Notes: generated from the letters alone by a model not told the origin. A stretch of DNA of 64,000 bases from Xanthostigma xanthostigma (GCA_963575645.1 OY754467.1:3534001-3598000); one strand, 5' to 3'. Shown: positions 10,114-21,512, counted from the stretch's first letter. Translations and numbers: made by a program.

Positions 10114-10446
10114 TTATTCATTTTCATGAATGTGCTTATACAAAATTATTTTTACAAAAGACGGTGTATTTATTTTCGAGCGTCGATAAAATACAAGATT
10201 TGCCAATAGCTCACACGTATTATTATAGTCCAACCCCAGAGCTATACACCATTCAACTTCTTTGAGTAGTAAGCTCATTTTAACGACAGTTTGGTACTGA
10301 ACTATGTCAAGTTGAAATGAAATAGTAATCATATATATTAATACGCTAAGGTTTAAGATGTTAGCCTCCCTTTTTAGAAAAAACCTCACAATTACTCCAC
10401 ATAAATTATATATCATTTTAGAGATAATCGCTTGCTCTACTGACAT
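10114..10446 (-). CDS. Chimeric 110-codon ORF, doubtful
   Basis: On the minus strand an ATG frame begins inside the 3' part of family A (MSVEQAII..., conserved in other A copies). It passes through the A boundary near 10328 and continues about 70 codons into flanking single-copy DNA (...LLLKEVEWCIALGLDYNNTC...) to a TAA. In other A copies the same frame stops after about 35 codons. An extra base here shifts it. I recognise no domain. It is probably a chance fusion. Confidence 0.15.
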   Translation of the reverse strand: MSVEQAIISKMIYNLCGVIVRFFLKREANILNLSVLIYMITISFQLDIVQYQTVVKMSLLLKEVEWCIALGLDYNNTCELLANLVFYRRSKINTPSFVKIILYKHIHENE

Positions 10447-10923
10447 CGACAACTAAAAAATTTACTATTGCTTTTGTTTTTGTAAATTAATTAAAATACA
10501 GCAACGCTGAACAACGTCTGCCATCTGACGGCTTTAATTTTGAAACAACGTCAACACTTCGATCTGTCATCTGACCTTCATATTGTAATACAACAGACAC
10601 AATACGGCATACTGCCATCTGACGGCTTTAATTTTGAAACAGCGAGCAACGCTGAACAACGTCACAGCAATGCTGCATGATGCCATCTGACGGCTTAGTT
10701 CAACGCTTTTGCTACTTGCGCCTCTATATGACAATTTTAGTAAAATATTTTTTCGATCTGTTATCTGAGCTTCATATGGTAATGCAACAAAAAGAAGAAT
10801 GTCATAAGCAGTGTGCAAAATTAGAAACTAATTGAATACGTGCAATCATAAAAAAAAATAATTTTGTAAAGTGATAATTATTATACTTATTTAGTGCGAA
10901 TAATTCGCATAGGTCACACTAGT
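10328..10923 (-). repeat. Interspersed family A, copy 2 (reverse)
   Basis: Reverse-oriented copy bounded by ATCATATATATTAATACGC on the left and ...GGTCACACTAGT on the right. All internal A landmarks are present, including the GTCAGATGGCA-type repeats and the GTCGATGTCAGTAGAGCAAG block. About 600 bp, near full length. Confidence 0.7.
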
Positions 10924-12065
10924 ACAACAGTATTATATTATTTGTTGGCTAATAATTATCGGATACAGATGTCGTCTCAGGAAGGTACAGGACGATACAA
11001 TCGACGAAACTGGACTGCTGTATGACTCCGGAATTGATTCGGATTGCCAATTTTTTTTTTAAAGTTATTACCAAAATAATCCGATTTTTTTTAAATGGCT
11101 TTTTCTCGAAACACTATTTTTCAAAAAAGTGGGCACTCTCCAGAGCGTAAAAAGAGATATTTTTGTGTTTTTGCCAAACGACTTTAAAAGAACCTGAATC
11201 ACAAAAATTTGGCATTTTTGTTGTCGGAAATATTTTTAGGACATTGTAAAGGTGAAAAAATCATTATTTTCAGTTTTTAAAATTTTTAAGTCACAAAAAA
11301 ATTTTGGAATCCTCGTACTGTGGTTAACACGAGCGGCATGTACCCTTAGTAAAAATATTTTTTATTTTTTTTTTTGTTTAAGAGCCGTTTAAGAGCAGCT
11401 ATAGAGTGCCCGCCGTCCGACCCCTTTTTTTCGTTTAAGTTGCAAGATTGTCATTAGCAAGCTACTCAGTAGAGCAAAATATTTTTTTCAAAAAAGTAAT
11501 TGTACCTGAAACATTGCTTAATAATAACCCTTAATATGAAAATGGTCAGTTTTATATTTAAGTCACAATGAATTTTAAAAAACACCCTTTATTTTGACCC
11601 CTCTACACTATACTTTCCCTTTAATCACTGGCTTTGCCCCAATAAGTTCAGACAGTGCAGAGTTCTGTATCGCGTACTGTTGTTATTATATACAAATTCC
11701 CATTTACTGAGAAAATCGAAAGAGAAAAAAAAATGTTATTTTCCGTTATCCTTATGCTATCAAAAGGAAAAGCTTTCGGCAAAAATGTTTTATATGTTAT
11801 AATGGGGATTCCCTGAAATACTATCGAATAGGTATCGAACAATTGGCTCGGTTACATTAATTAATTTTCAAGTTTTTATGACACATTACTGTTACTTTGG
11901 CCGGTTGGAATTTGTCTGCGGTGAATATCAAAAAAATAACCTCAAAACATCAAAAGCCATGCCTGATTATTAAATCTTTCATCTCTTGATGAAAAGCATT
12001 AGTGTTTTGTGATTACTTTTTTGGGCCGCCAAGAAAATAATTGGTGAAGTATAATTTATCAATTT
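10924..12065. other. Intergenic, nothing recognised
   Basis: A/T-rich sequence with long poly(T)/poly(A) runs. I see no gene, tRNA or repeat shared with the rest of the window. The 64-codon minus-strand frame at 11648-11842 has no recognisable features. Confidence 0.4.
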
Positions 12066-12663
12066 ACTAGTGTGACCTGTACGAATTATTCCCACTAAAT
12101 AAGTATAATAATTATCACTTTACACAAGTATTTTTTAAATATGATTGCAGGTATTCAATTCGTTTCTAATTTTGCACGCTGCTTATAGCGTTCTTCTTTT
12201 TGTTGTATTACAATATGAAGCTCAGATAACAGATCGAAGAAATATTTTACTAAAATTGTCATATAGAGGCGCAAGTAGCAAAAGCGTTGAGCTAAGCCGT
12301 CAGATGGCATCATGCAGCATTGCTGTGACGTTGTTCAGCGTTGCTCGCTGTTTCAAAATTAAAGCCGTCAGATGGCAGAATGCAGTATTGTGTCTGTTGT
12401 ATTACAATATGAAGGTCAGATGACAGATCGAAGTGTTGACGTTGTTTCAAAATTAAAGCCGTCAGATGGTAGACGTTGTTCAGCGTTGCTGTTAATTAAT
12501 TAATTTACAAAAACAAAAGCAATAATACATTTTTTAGTTGTCGATGTCAGTAGAGCAAGCAATTATCTGTAAAATGATATATAATTTATGTGGAGGAATT
12601 GTGTGGTTTTTTCTAAAAAGGGAGGCAAACATCTTAACCTTAACGTATTAATACATATGATAT
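12066..12663 (+). repeat. Interspersed family A, copy 3
   Basis: Starts ACTAGTGTGACCTGT and ends at '...taatacatatga'. The interior carries a 92-codon open frame (12145-12423) also open in the copies at 28372 and 49101, but it starts at TTG and has no in-frame ATG until well inside. Bases around 12139-12150 (ATGATTGCAG followed by GT) resemble a splice acceptor. Confidence 0.7.
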
Positions 12664-12891
12664 TGCTCGACCTTCACTCTACTCAAATATATTTCAGCTC
12701 ATTTCTAAGTTTAACTCGTAAAGTCCAAACGCTATAAGTTAAGACCGCTACGTCATCAGCGTATCAGCAGTCAAGCCATATTTGATTACTCGAAAAAAAA
12801 ACACAACCGATTTTAGTAAAAATTATAATTGCCCATCCCGGGATCTTCCTGAACACAAATAATTAATTAATATTAATGCGACATTCTACGC

Positions 12892-13285
12892 CACTGAGCG
12901 GTGTAGCGTAGTGGTGAGAGCACTAGACTAGCATTCGGGAGGTACCGGGTTCGAATCTCGGCGGGGGCAGATGTGGCTGCGACTTTTTCCTGCTGTCTCT
13001 CGCTGAGAAACGGTAATTCCTGTACCGGCCGTCTTGTTGAGGTTTTCCATGGTTTATTCAAGGCCATGACCGATTACCTGTCAAACGTCTATGCTCAAAA
13101 TTTGCCCACCTTATCTTAATGTTCCTAAAATTCCAATTCATTCGCCCATTGTTATTATAATTAAGTGGAAGTTTAAAAATGTAGAAAATAACGGGAAGTG
13201 TGATAGATGGAAAATAGTAATGGTGCGAATGGCGTCTGTTATGACATAAAGTCGAGAAACGGACACATTATTATTATTATTACTA
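12892..13285 (+). mobile_element. tRNA-derived SINE, family E, copy 1
   Basis: The first ~75 bases are tRNA-like, with an A-box region (TAGCGTAGTGGTGAGAGC) and a B-box (GGGTTCGAATC). A conserved body follows (GAGAAACGGTAATTCCTGTA; CAAGGCCATGACCGATTACC; ATAACGGGAAGTGTGATAG), ending GTCGAGAAACG and a short (ATT)n tail at 13264-13284. Copies or pieces lie at 38275, 49700, 55457, 58484 and 59235, all on the plus strand. Such SINEs are transcribed by Pol III and moved by LINE proteins. Confidence 0.85.
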
Positions 13286-13998
13286 CGCCACTGAATTCAA
13301 GTTGTCGATCGGTGTTTAACTTACAGCGTTTGGACTCGAAATCCTTTATTAAAAAAGATATATTAAGATCAAAAACCCATAATCCTTGAACTTATCAAAA
13401 CTGATTTTAAAATTGATTATAACCGACATTAAAAAGTTTGATAAACAAATAATCGTGTAGGAGGAAAAATATTAAAGCGCGGCAATCGAAAGTTCGATCA
13501 AAATATTAATATTTGGACCAGGTGACGGCGGTCGTTTGGTGTGCGTAGGAAAGGACGCGGACAAACAAGTCGAAAGAGAGAGCGCGAAAAAGATAAGTAC
13601 GATCACAGAAGAGGATTTACAGAAGAGTCAAGTGGCCAATAGTATATCGTCGTTGGTTCTGTAATACCTCTTATTTGCAAAAAGTAAAATTTGCAGTAAA
13701 GGCCAAAAAGTGGTTATTTCAGCAATGGATGGTAAGAACTAGCAATTTCAGAGGTATATTACTAATTCATACTTATCTTCACTATATTTAACGTTAATTT
13801 CGGATTTATTGACACATGGGAGAAATTATTTGATACAACTTTTCACATAAGAGTTATTTCCCTTTGTTGGTTACTGTAAAATTAATTTGGAGGTATTACT
13901 AGTTTATAGAGCTCCGTTTCCTGAATCTTTTCATTTAAAAAACGTAAAATCTGCTAACTATGCACATAGGAGCTATTACAGAACCAACGACGTTATAT
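13286..13998. other. Intergenic with a possible 5' exon
   Basis: 13498-13724 is richer in G/C and purines (gagagagcgcgaaaaag) than its surroundings. It is followed at 13725 by ATGGATG and directly by GTAAGAAC, a good splice donor (intron start 13732). This could be a 5' UTR with the first coding bases of a gene continuing downstream. No further exon was recognised, so this is only a candidate. Confidence 0.2.
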
Positions 13999-14062
13999 TA
14001 CACCACTCTGGCCGAAAGTTTGATATTTTTCCACTGCGCGCCATGGTGCCCGAGGGTGTTGG
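13999..14062 (+). repeat. Half copy of MITE N
   Basis: TTACACCACTCTGGCCGAAAGTTTGATAT... matches the left arm of the complete 117-bp MITE at 50550-50666, ending after '...gcccgaggg'. The right arm is missing. Confidence 0.55.
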
Positions 14063-14246
14063 GTTTATTTAGGGTATAATTAAGTTATATATTCAATGAT
14101 AAACAGAATTTTGGAAAATTCTATGTCCATTGAAATGGATGTCAAAAAAAATATTTTTTTATGGTAATCACCAGTAGGTATAGGATGTTTAATTACTTTG
14201 TATAATTAGTAAAATTAAAATAAATATCCGCACAAGAAAAACAAAT

Positions 14247-15121
14247 TATTTTAATGATCTACCATCTTGCTTATCCTGTGACCGTATTATAATGTATGCA
14301 GACGATACATGTTTCATCACTTCTGCGAATTTTCTTTCCGAATTACAGCAAAAAACTCAGCTTGTTCTTGATCAATTCTCCGCCTGGTGTATTGACAACT
14401 CCTTCTGCCTTAATGCGTATAAAACGCAATACATGGTTTTCCACACTAATCGTAATAAAACAGCTTCTCATTTGTCACTTATTTCCAATAATACATTACT
14501 TGAAAAAACATCCACTTTTAAATTTCTCGATGTAACCATTTCTGACACACTACAATGTTTCAACCATGTTTCAAACTTATGTTCCAAACTTTCTAAATCT
14601 CTATTCGCTCTGAGAAAAATTCATTACAGTTGTCACGACTCGAATCTTTGCCTCACAACTTATTATGCATACTTCTATCAACATGTTAAATACTGAATAA
14701 TGTTTTGGGGTAGCAGTGCATCCGATCTCTATGGAGCATTTTTAATGCAAAAAAAAGCTATAAGAATTGTTTTCAATCTAGGCTTTCGTGACAGTTGTAA
14801 AAATTGTTTTAAGGCAAATCAAATATTAACAGTTTCATCTATTTACATTTATCACTCTCATGTCATTTGCAGAAATTTGTTACTAAATATCCAACTCACA
14901 GTACAATACATAGCTACCAAACGCGTAATAAGAACTCAATTATTCTTCCGAAACCAAATCTCAGTCTTTATCAAAAGAGCCCCGAATACTCTGCCCTAAA
15001 TTTCTATAACTGCCTTCCTATAGAACTGAAGAATCTATATTTTCTTAAATTTACAAGGGAGCCTAAATCATGTTTAATTAAAGCTTGTTTATATTCAGTA
15101 CAAGAATTTTTTTTAAATTAA
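14247..15121 (+). pseudogene. LINE reverse transcriptase, 5'-truncated fragment (Jockey/CR1-like)
   Basis: The frame opens with NYFNDLPSCLSCDRIIMYAD and carries the YADD catalytic motif of reverse transcriptase at about 14294-14305. It continues through the thumb-like region (...FKFLDVTISDTL...). A TGA at 14694-14696 breaks it. The same frame then resumes with IMFWGSSASDLYGAFLMQKK (RT C-terminal region). A frameshift near 14870-14900 moves the tail (NLSLYQKSPEY...ALNFYNCLPIEL...) into another frame ending at 15119-15121. The endonuclease, ORF1 and fingers of the RT are absent. A dead non-LTR copy. Confidence 0.85.
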
Positions 15122-15672
15122 TTTTAATTAAGAAATTTATGACGAACTCCTGCTGTATAGCTATTATGGACTAGTTATTGGCGTAACTAGTAGTCTAAGT
15201 CATTCATGGCGCGCTGACAGGTCATGACTCAGCCTACAAGTTGCGCCCATAATTTTATTCAACAATTGCGCGTTATTCACGTTTTAATTATAATGAGATG
15301 TTGTAAATATCTATTTATTTCTTTATAAAAAAAACTGTCAATACTAACAGCACCAAACAGCACGATTCAATGTTTTGGTTTGAGGTTAGCCGGTTATGAA
15401 TAAACTCCATGTCGAAAACATTCGGCCTCTCAATTTTAGTCTCAATGGGTAACAACGGAGTTGTTGTTACCTACTATTTCGTTACGACTCAGAAAATAGT
15501 TACGTTTATTTTCATTACTCCACAATGGCCGAGCTAGTAGGAATCTTCATTGAGTTATGACAAGTAATTGTCATCAGTCGGTAAATGGCTATTTAGGGTT
15601 CGGTTTTTAGGCATGAATAACGCGCATGAGTTGAATAAAATACATTTTCTATTCTATTCTATTCTATTCTAT
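15122..15672 (+). repeat. Post-LINE region with inverted motif and (TTCTA)n tail
   Basis: At 15257-15282 and 15611-15638 the text TTCAACAATTGCGCGTTATTCA and its near complement form an inverted pair about 330 bp apart. The segment ends 'gagttgaataaaatac' plus (TTCTA)n at 15640-15672, a LINE-type tail also seen at 25708-25750 and 17219-17243. A 38-base block at about 15165-15203 recurs inverted at 25242-25285. It may be the 3' UTR of the LINE or a separate MITE. Confidence 0.4.
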
Positions 15673-16105
15673 GATTCGAAGTCACGGCAGCTAGATTCAA
15701 AAGCCAGCACGCTGACCACTAGCTGTCTTCTCGAGGAGAGTGTCGCTTCTGTGGTGTATTGTTGAGGATGAGAGGGTGAAAACGCAGGGAGTACGAAATG
15801 AAAACTCATAAAACGTAATGAAACAATAAAACTATATTATAGGCACCGAACTTTGAATCGAACGCAGGCAATATAATCAAAATTACACAAATAACAAGCG
15901 CGAGAACGGCAATATAAACAGTTGAGTTGAACAGTTGAAAGTCGCATTACAGCGAGTTTGTGCTTCTCCCGTATAGACTTAATTCCTTGTTGGAAACTTT
16001 AGAGTATGCACTTGTTTCGTTTTAAAGCTCCACTGATCTAGTAGTATACTTGAGCGTGTGTAGGTACAACTTCCCCTTGCCATTGGTTTAGGCACACAGA
16101 ACTAT
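15673..16105. other. Intergenic, nothing recognised
   Basis: No gene or repeat identified. The sequence is somewhat richer in G/C than its neighbours at 15690-15780 and 15840-15960. Confidence 0.35.
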
Positions 16106-16155
16106 ATCTATTTGAATAAACACTAGAGCTGGGGAATAAATAACTTCACGATGAA

Positions 16156-16660
16156 AAATTGGTTGTCTGTAAAGTCGGTTTACGGATAATAGTTTTACGT
16201 GATAACGTATTCCGCTCGAATATCATATTTAATAATACATAACCTAAATTTCAGTAGCTGTCAAACTATATTTTTACCGACTCCCTATCGCTTATACTGC
16301 GCTCTCGCTTGCACGCACAGGGTCAGGCGGAACGTGACACTTTTCGGAACGTTACACTTTTTTTTAACTTTAAAGAATAGCTTCTGTTGCTACATTGTTG
16401 AAACACCCATTGTTACATGTCTATATTAGAAAAATTTATTTCTCAAACAATGTCACCATCGGGATACGAACCCCGAATCTTTTCACTATCTAATATAGAC
16501 ATATAACAATGGGTGTTTCAACAATGTAGCAACAGAAGCTATTCTTTAAAGTTATTAAATAGTAGTACGCACGATACCGTATTAAAATTCACATTTGTTA
16601 CACTTTTTCGTGCATGCAGCCGGTGTTTCATCAATTTATAAGACGTTATCACGTCAAAAA
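16156..16660 (+). mobile_element. Family F element, copy 2, nested in K and carrying a foldback
   Basis: Shares both ends with F at 9675-9875, including ACGTGATAACGTATTCCGCT near the left and GTTATCACGTCAAAAA at the right. The extra length comes from an inserted foldback at 16366-16553 and flanking duplication of 'gttacacttttt'. Order of insertion: K first, then F, then the foldback. Confidence 0.65.
16366..16553. mobile_element. Foldback MITE with 65-bp arms
   Basis: The arms 16366-16430 and 16489-16553 are near-perfect inverted repeats, starting AACTTTAAAGAATAGCTTCT and ending with its complement. The 58-base loop holds, on the minus strand, GGGGTTCGTATCCCGATGG, which has a B-box-like core as in tRNA genes. 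Nested in family F. Confidence 0.85.
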
Positions 16661-16895
16661 ATCACTGTAACTAGTCGTCTAAAATGGTCACTGTGATCTG
16701 GCAAGTGGTAACTACGTTCCGAAGTAACGTATGTTGTTCCATGTCACCGCAATCACGACGGTCGCTCCAACCGAGTAGCCTAAGTAACGTCCGACCGAGT
16801 GTTTGCTCGGTTGGAATCGACGCGACAAAGTCGCGATGATTTTTCACGATGATTGTTGTGTCACTGTGATCACATAGCAACGACTTTTCCCATGT

Positions 16896-17742
16896 CTAAT
16901 AAACACTACACACAGTTATGGAAGTCGTCCGGCTAAAAAAAAACTCGGGTCGCAGTGCCGAACCTTGCCCGCAATATAATTTGCTAACACATTGTGGCTT
17001 CATTTGGACAAAATAGAAAATTTAATCCCTTAATACACCCCTTAAAATAATATTTTTTTACTTAATTTCAATACTACTATCAACATCTCCTTAAAAGTTA
17101 AATAAAAGAAAATTTTTATATAAGAACGAACTTTATACAATGCAAGAATTTTTAAACATATAGCTTCAAGCAACTTTTCTCGACATGTCAAATTAATGTT
17201 TTCATTTCTATATTGACAAAATACATATTCTATTCTATTATAGAATTATAGATTATAACAGTACATTGCTATTATTGTCGTATAGAAGCACTATATGGGT
17301 GATACGAAAATTTGGTAAGACGAAAATCACGTGGTCACAGAACTATAAAACTTGGAAACTGGCCTTTTATACACGGCGTTATACGGGAGAGAGGCAAAAT
17401 CAATGTATAAGAATCTGTTAGAGATTCGTCGGAATTTAGCACAGAAAAGAATCTCTAACGAGATTCTTCGATCTGACATATTTAACTGTGCAATTAAATT
17501 TTGTAGCTAGATTTTAGAAACAGTTTTAATGTGGCAAGTTCCATAGAGATATAAGTAACTAGAGTACGCTAGTTCGTATGCTTGCCACAAGTGAAAGTGT
17601 GCTCAGTTGAGAGAGAGAACGCTGCAGAAAGTCCAGAAAAGCAGATATTTGTTTACTCAAATCAGCATTATTTTGTATCATTAGTTACTATAGAGATAAG
17701 GAACTGTTCTCTGTCTGAATTGCAGACACTTTCACTCTAGTC
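16896..17742. other. Intergenic; one LINE-like tail and a target duplication
   Basis: No gene. 17205-17243 ends 'gacaaaatacatattctattctatt', like other LINE tails in the window. A small inverted pair AATCTCTAACGAGATT-like lies at 17411-17466. CTCTAGTC at 17735-17742 is the left target duplication of the following hAT element. Confidence 0.4.
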
Positions 17743-18258
17743 CAAAGGTTCCCAAACTTTTTTGTCTCGTAGACCACTTGCCATGTTTTTCGGTTTTGGG
17801 TAGACCCCCTGCTTATCTGATATTGATTTTTTGCAAATTCATTAATTTCAAATGTATTTTTGACAACCGGTATAGTGCTACTCACTTTGAACGATTTAAA
17901 TTTATAATGGTAGTGAAATGTATACATTTATTAATTATATTCAAAAATAAACGAATCGAATTAAAATTTACATTCTGTTACATAATAACCAAACAAAAAA
18001 TAAATGCTTTTAGTGTGAGGGATGAACTTGATGCTTTGATAATAAATTTTCAACATTTGGCATCAATTTAGGTAGATTTAATCTTAAATCTCTTCGGTTA
18101 ACGATGTCCAGTTTGTTTCTTTTTTTGTTAGGAGATTCACTATCGTTGACCCCCATTTTCATTTCATGGACACCCAATTTTTTTTCCCGCTGACATGGAC
18201 CTCTTGCAAGTTGTCGTCGATTCCTGGGGGTCGATATAGACCACTTTGGGAATCACTG
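17743..18258 (+). mobile_element. hAT-type non-autonomous element with perfect 8-bp target duplication
   Basis: The termini CAAAGGTTCCCAAACTT and the complement CAGTGATTCCCAAAGTGG form a hAT-type inverted repeat (consensus CAGTGGTTCCCAAA). CTCTAGTC is duplicated exactly on both sides (17735-17742, 18259-18266). The 516 bp contain 'gtagaccccctgc' and 'ctgggggtcgatatagacc' subterminal blocks but no transposase. The perfect duplication implies a fairly recent insertion. Confidence 0.9.
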
Positions 18259-18893
18259 CTCTAGTCTAATATCTCTATGGGTAAGTTAAAAATTAAATCC
18301 ACGTTTTTTAGTGTCAGTGGACCAAAGAAGCGTCTCGATTCGCTCTGCCGGTTTATTACTTTGAACTGATAAGGTTGCACAAGAGATTACGTTCCAAAAA
18401 GAAAACACAAACGAAAGTCATTAATGTTAGTTGCCTAAGATGGAGAAGAAAGGATAATGTCGATAAAAAAACTGAAAACAAATAAACAGATCCTAGTGTT
18501 TTTTTTTCTCTCTCGCATCACTGATTAAAACATGTACAACACAAATTACATAAAATATTAAACTTGTTCAAACTTTATTTTTCATTTATAACGTCAGGTT
18601 AGCGTACAGAATTATTAATTAAGGTATCGTTAAATGGAATATTATAACAAGCAAAAAATAAATATACTACATGAAATTAAATAATAAAGTATTTAAAATC
18701 TAAACAGAAACTTTGATATCAGGGCAATATTGCGCTACCGGAGCTGCAATTTTTACGAAAAAAAAACGCATGATCCTCACCTACATACGCTCACGGGAGA
18801 AGTGAAACTTCTTTAGAGTTATAAACTCCTTTCATTGATGCGTTATTCATTTTGCGTTATAGGTTTCGCTTATATTTCCTTTGAATCATTCCC
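18259..18893. other. Intergenic, nothing recognised
   Basis: After the target duplication there is AT-rich DNA with no gene or window-shared repeat. Small homopolymer runs only. Confidence 0.35.
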
Positions 18894-19278
18894 CCCTTAT
18901 CCCCGTTTATCGTTCACCCCGGAATTACATTTTTAAAAACTCCACCTTCGCTTCATCGCGTTTCACTGCGAGACAATTCGCATACCCCTTTATCAAAAAA
19001 AGCGGTGGTTTTCAATCTTCATGAAAATGTGAGTTTTAAGTTGTAGTCTCAAAGTGAAAAAAAAAATAAAAAGTAAAAACAAAAGAAGATATCTGCTTCA
19101 AAACTACTGAAGGCATTCTAGTCGCTCACTTAGTAATTTAGTAGCTCACTTAGTAATTTATTCGCTCACTTAATAATTTAGTCACCCAACTATTATTTTA
19201 ATATCTCAAGTTATTATAACAGTATCTCATCATCAGTCACCAAATTTGTTTTTTTATTCGACCGTTTTATAATTCCCC
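18894..19278 (+). mobile_element. Family C hAT-like element, copy 1 (left-truncated)
   Basis: Carries the right two thirds of family C. It has one 'tttatcgttcaccccggaatt' unit, the 'tttcactgcgagacaattcgc' block and the 'gatatctgcttcaaaactac' block. About four copies of CGCTCACTTAGTAATTTA follow, then the right end ACCGTTTTATAATTCCCC at 19278. The left terminal part with the big palindrome is missing. Confidence 0.7.
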
Positions 19279-20059
19279 TTATTATGATAGTTTATAAGTT
19301 ATTCTTATTTTTTGCTAACTTTTGATTTAATCATACATACATATTATAATAAAATTTTTACGAGTTGGCAATTTTCAAGAAAAGGCAAAGCTCACAATAA
19401 TCGCTTCAGGTGATATTACAGTCAGTGTATTGTTATGAGCCAGCGTTGTCATTTTGTAAAAACGAAAAAATCGTGACGTCTCGTTGTTCTGTAATGAAAA
19501 TGCCTGGCAGTGATAGGAGTCAATAAAATTGTTGCAAGAAAAACACTGTTAAGGTATTTCATTTACTGTTTAAAGCAGCGATGTCAAGAATACGGCCCGC
19601 GATCAGAATCTATTCAGTGGGGATTTTAGATGGCATTCGATGGGGGACATTTAGTAGAAAACTGTCATTTGTTTGAGATTGGAAATCATATTTAGCTTTC
19701 GACTGTCTTCTTCGACCATAATGTAACTTATAAATGACCCCCACAATTTTATTTTAGTTTAATCAAAGCCCCCTATGGTGACTCATATTTAATTTCTTGT
19801 TTTTAGTAAATTATCGTTTGTACAATAAAAGCGAAGTTTTTTTTAACTATTCTTATTTTTAAGTTTTTAGTGCGCTTTATTAAAAGTGCGATTTGCAACC
19901 GGACTAAAGCTAGACCGGCCAGTTATAGCTACTATAATATTGTATTGTCATCGGAACTACATACGTGTGTAAAATTTCAACTCAATCGGATAACGGCAAG
20001 TAGTCGAAAAAGCTGTCCCAAGATTTGAAACAAAGATATAAAGAAATAAACGGAGCTAA
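19279..20059. other. Intergenic, nothing recognised
   Basis: No gene. Around 19570-19760 there are short phrases typical of old insect repeats ('cggcccgcgatcagaatc'), but no second copy lies in this window. Confidence 0.35.
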
Positions 20060-20763
20060 GGAGGTTGATCCGTTACAGTCCCAATCAAAAGTAAGTCGAA
20101 TTCTAAATAGGAACTTTTTCATAATAAATTTTTACAAAAGGTTATAAGTCGATGATACCAATAAATTATTGTCATAAAGGCATAAATAAATATTTTTTTT
20201 AATATTAATTAATTATTACAGTATTTTACTGGACTAACTTTTGAATTTTTTGTACAAAGTTAGGTTAGAAAAAATAAATTTATATAAATATCTGTATTTT
20301 ACATATTTTTTGCAGTAAACAATTAAAAAAATTAATTAGAGGTAATAAAAAATAAAATTAAATCATTAAAAAGTTGAAAATTCAGTTAAAATTGCTAAAG
20401 TTATCAAGAATTAAAGTCCAAAATCGAAAAGTGCTAAGGTTTAATAATTTTTTTTATTGCTTAAAAGTCTCCTTATTAAATTGGAAAAAATATTAAAATA
20501 TGCGTAAGACATCGCTGCTTTACATAGTTAGTTTTCGGAACTGCTGACATTATTTGGTTATTTGCAAAAAATTAAAATATACGGTTTGCATGCTAGGTTG
20601 ACATATTTTCCATAAGACTACATGTAAAGGTTTTTTTAATTTTTAACTTTATAAATCTCCTAATGATTTTGGATTTTTACAGAAAATTTTGTCATAAAAA
20701 AATCTATTAAAAAAACTTTATTTCAGATTTTTTTCTTTATCTTCGTAAAACGGCTCAACCTCC
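20060..20763 (+). mobile_element. Family L MITE, copy 1
   Basis: 704 bp, almost the same sequence as 59997-60707. The ends GGAGGTTGATCCGTT and AACGGCTCAACCTCC are inverted repeats. The interior is extremely A/T-rich and lacks an ORF. Here the flanks (CTAA and TGAC) do not form a clean duplication, unlike copy 2, which is flanked by TTAA. Confidence 0.75.
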
Positions 20764-21512
20764 TGACGCTAAAAATAAGAATGAAATGTGCCCCCGAGAC
20801 TCTCCGCCACTGACGCACACCCTGCGCGGCGACAGGAGCAACACAGCAACACCCTCGACTACAGCGACGTCTACGGACTGGTAGCAGCCAGATGAAGCTC
20901 CAATAAAACCAAGACGTGATCTACATGCAAGAAACGGCCCCCCCGGCAACCAACATCGACGGAATTTTAAAAGGCAACAGGTTTCATTGCCGCCCTCATC
21001 CAGGCGCTCCCTCTCCCTTTCCCGACAGACCCGACGTGTAACACGTACAATCCCTGTTCACCGTCGCATTCATCACCGATTGACCGGTTCACGACACGAC
21101 TAAAGTCGCGTAACGGATCGCTATCAATCGAATCGTACGACGTTCGGTTTAAACGATCGCCATCGAACTGTCTTTTGTTCGTCGGATGAAACAAAAGCGC
21201 GCGTGACCGATGCTCGATCGTTTTTACAAACAAAACGGTACGCTGATTGTGCCGGTGAATGAGAGACAGATAGTCAGTTGTTTGAAAGACAAACGTTGAA
21301 TATTAATATCTATTATCCGGCAACATTGTGATACAGTAGTACACTGTTCCGTTTTGAAAAGGGTTTATGTCTATTGTTATAACCTAGTAACGTTTCTCCC
21401 GTACTGTGTTGGTAGATTTCTCTCTGTCTGTTGGATTGTGTAATATTTCAAAAAAAAACAGAAGCCAAGACCTGTTTCCCTTGGATACGTACGCCTACAA
21501 ACTGTTTCCAAA
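20764..21512. other. GC-richer single-copy island, possible promoter or 5' exon
   Basis: 20764-21240 is clearly richer in G+C and CpG than the rest of the window and shares nothing with the repeats. Minus-strand frames of 64 and 88 codons exist (20755-20949, 20967-21233), but the longer starts at TTG and neither resembles a known family. It may be a CpG-containing regulatory or 5' exon segment of a host gene, or a chance region. I see no TATA box or splice pair that decides it. Confidence 0.25.

Larger units (their letters stand above)
16106..16895 (-). mobile_element. Family K element, copy 1, interrupted by F
   Basis: Matches 55975-56355 in reverse. Shared blocks are 'gagctggggaataaataactt', ATCACTGTGA repeats, 'cgcaatcacgacggtcgctcc' and 'gtccgaccgagtg'. 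The plus-strand text is split by family F (16156-16660) just after 'cgatgaaaaa' and resumes at 'atcactgtaactagtcgtct'. Several copies of TCACTGTGA lie at both ends. No ORF. Probably class II non-autonomous; the superfamily is unknown. Confidence 0.6.

Noticed and set aside
12145..12423. 92-codon ORF conserved in three copies of family A
   Set aside because: It begins at TTG, has no upstream in-frame ATG, and is broken in the other three copies. Differences between copies do not look biased to silent sites. Likely a stop-free stretch of a non-coding repeat.
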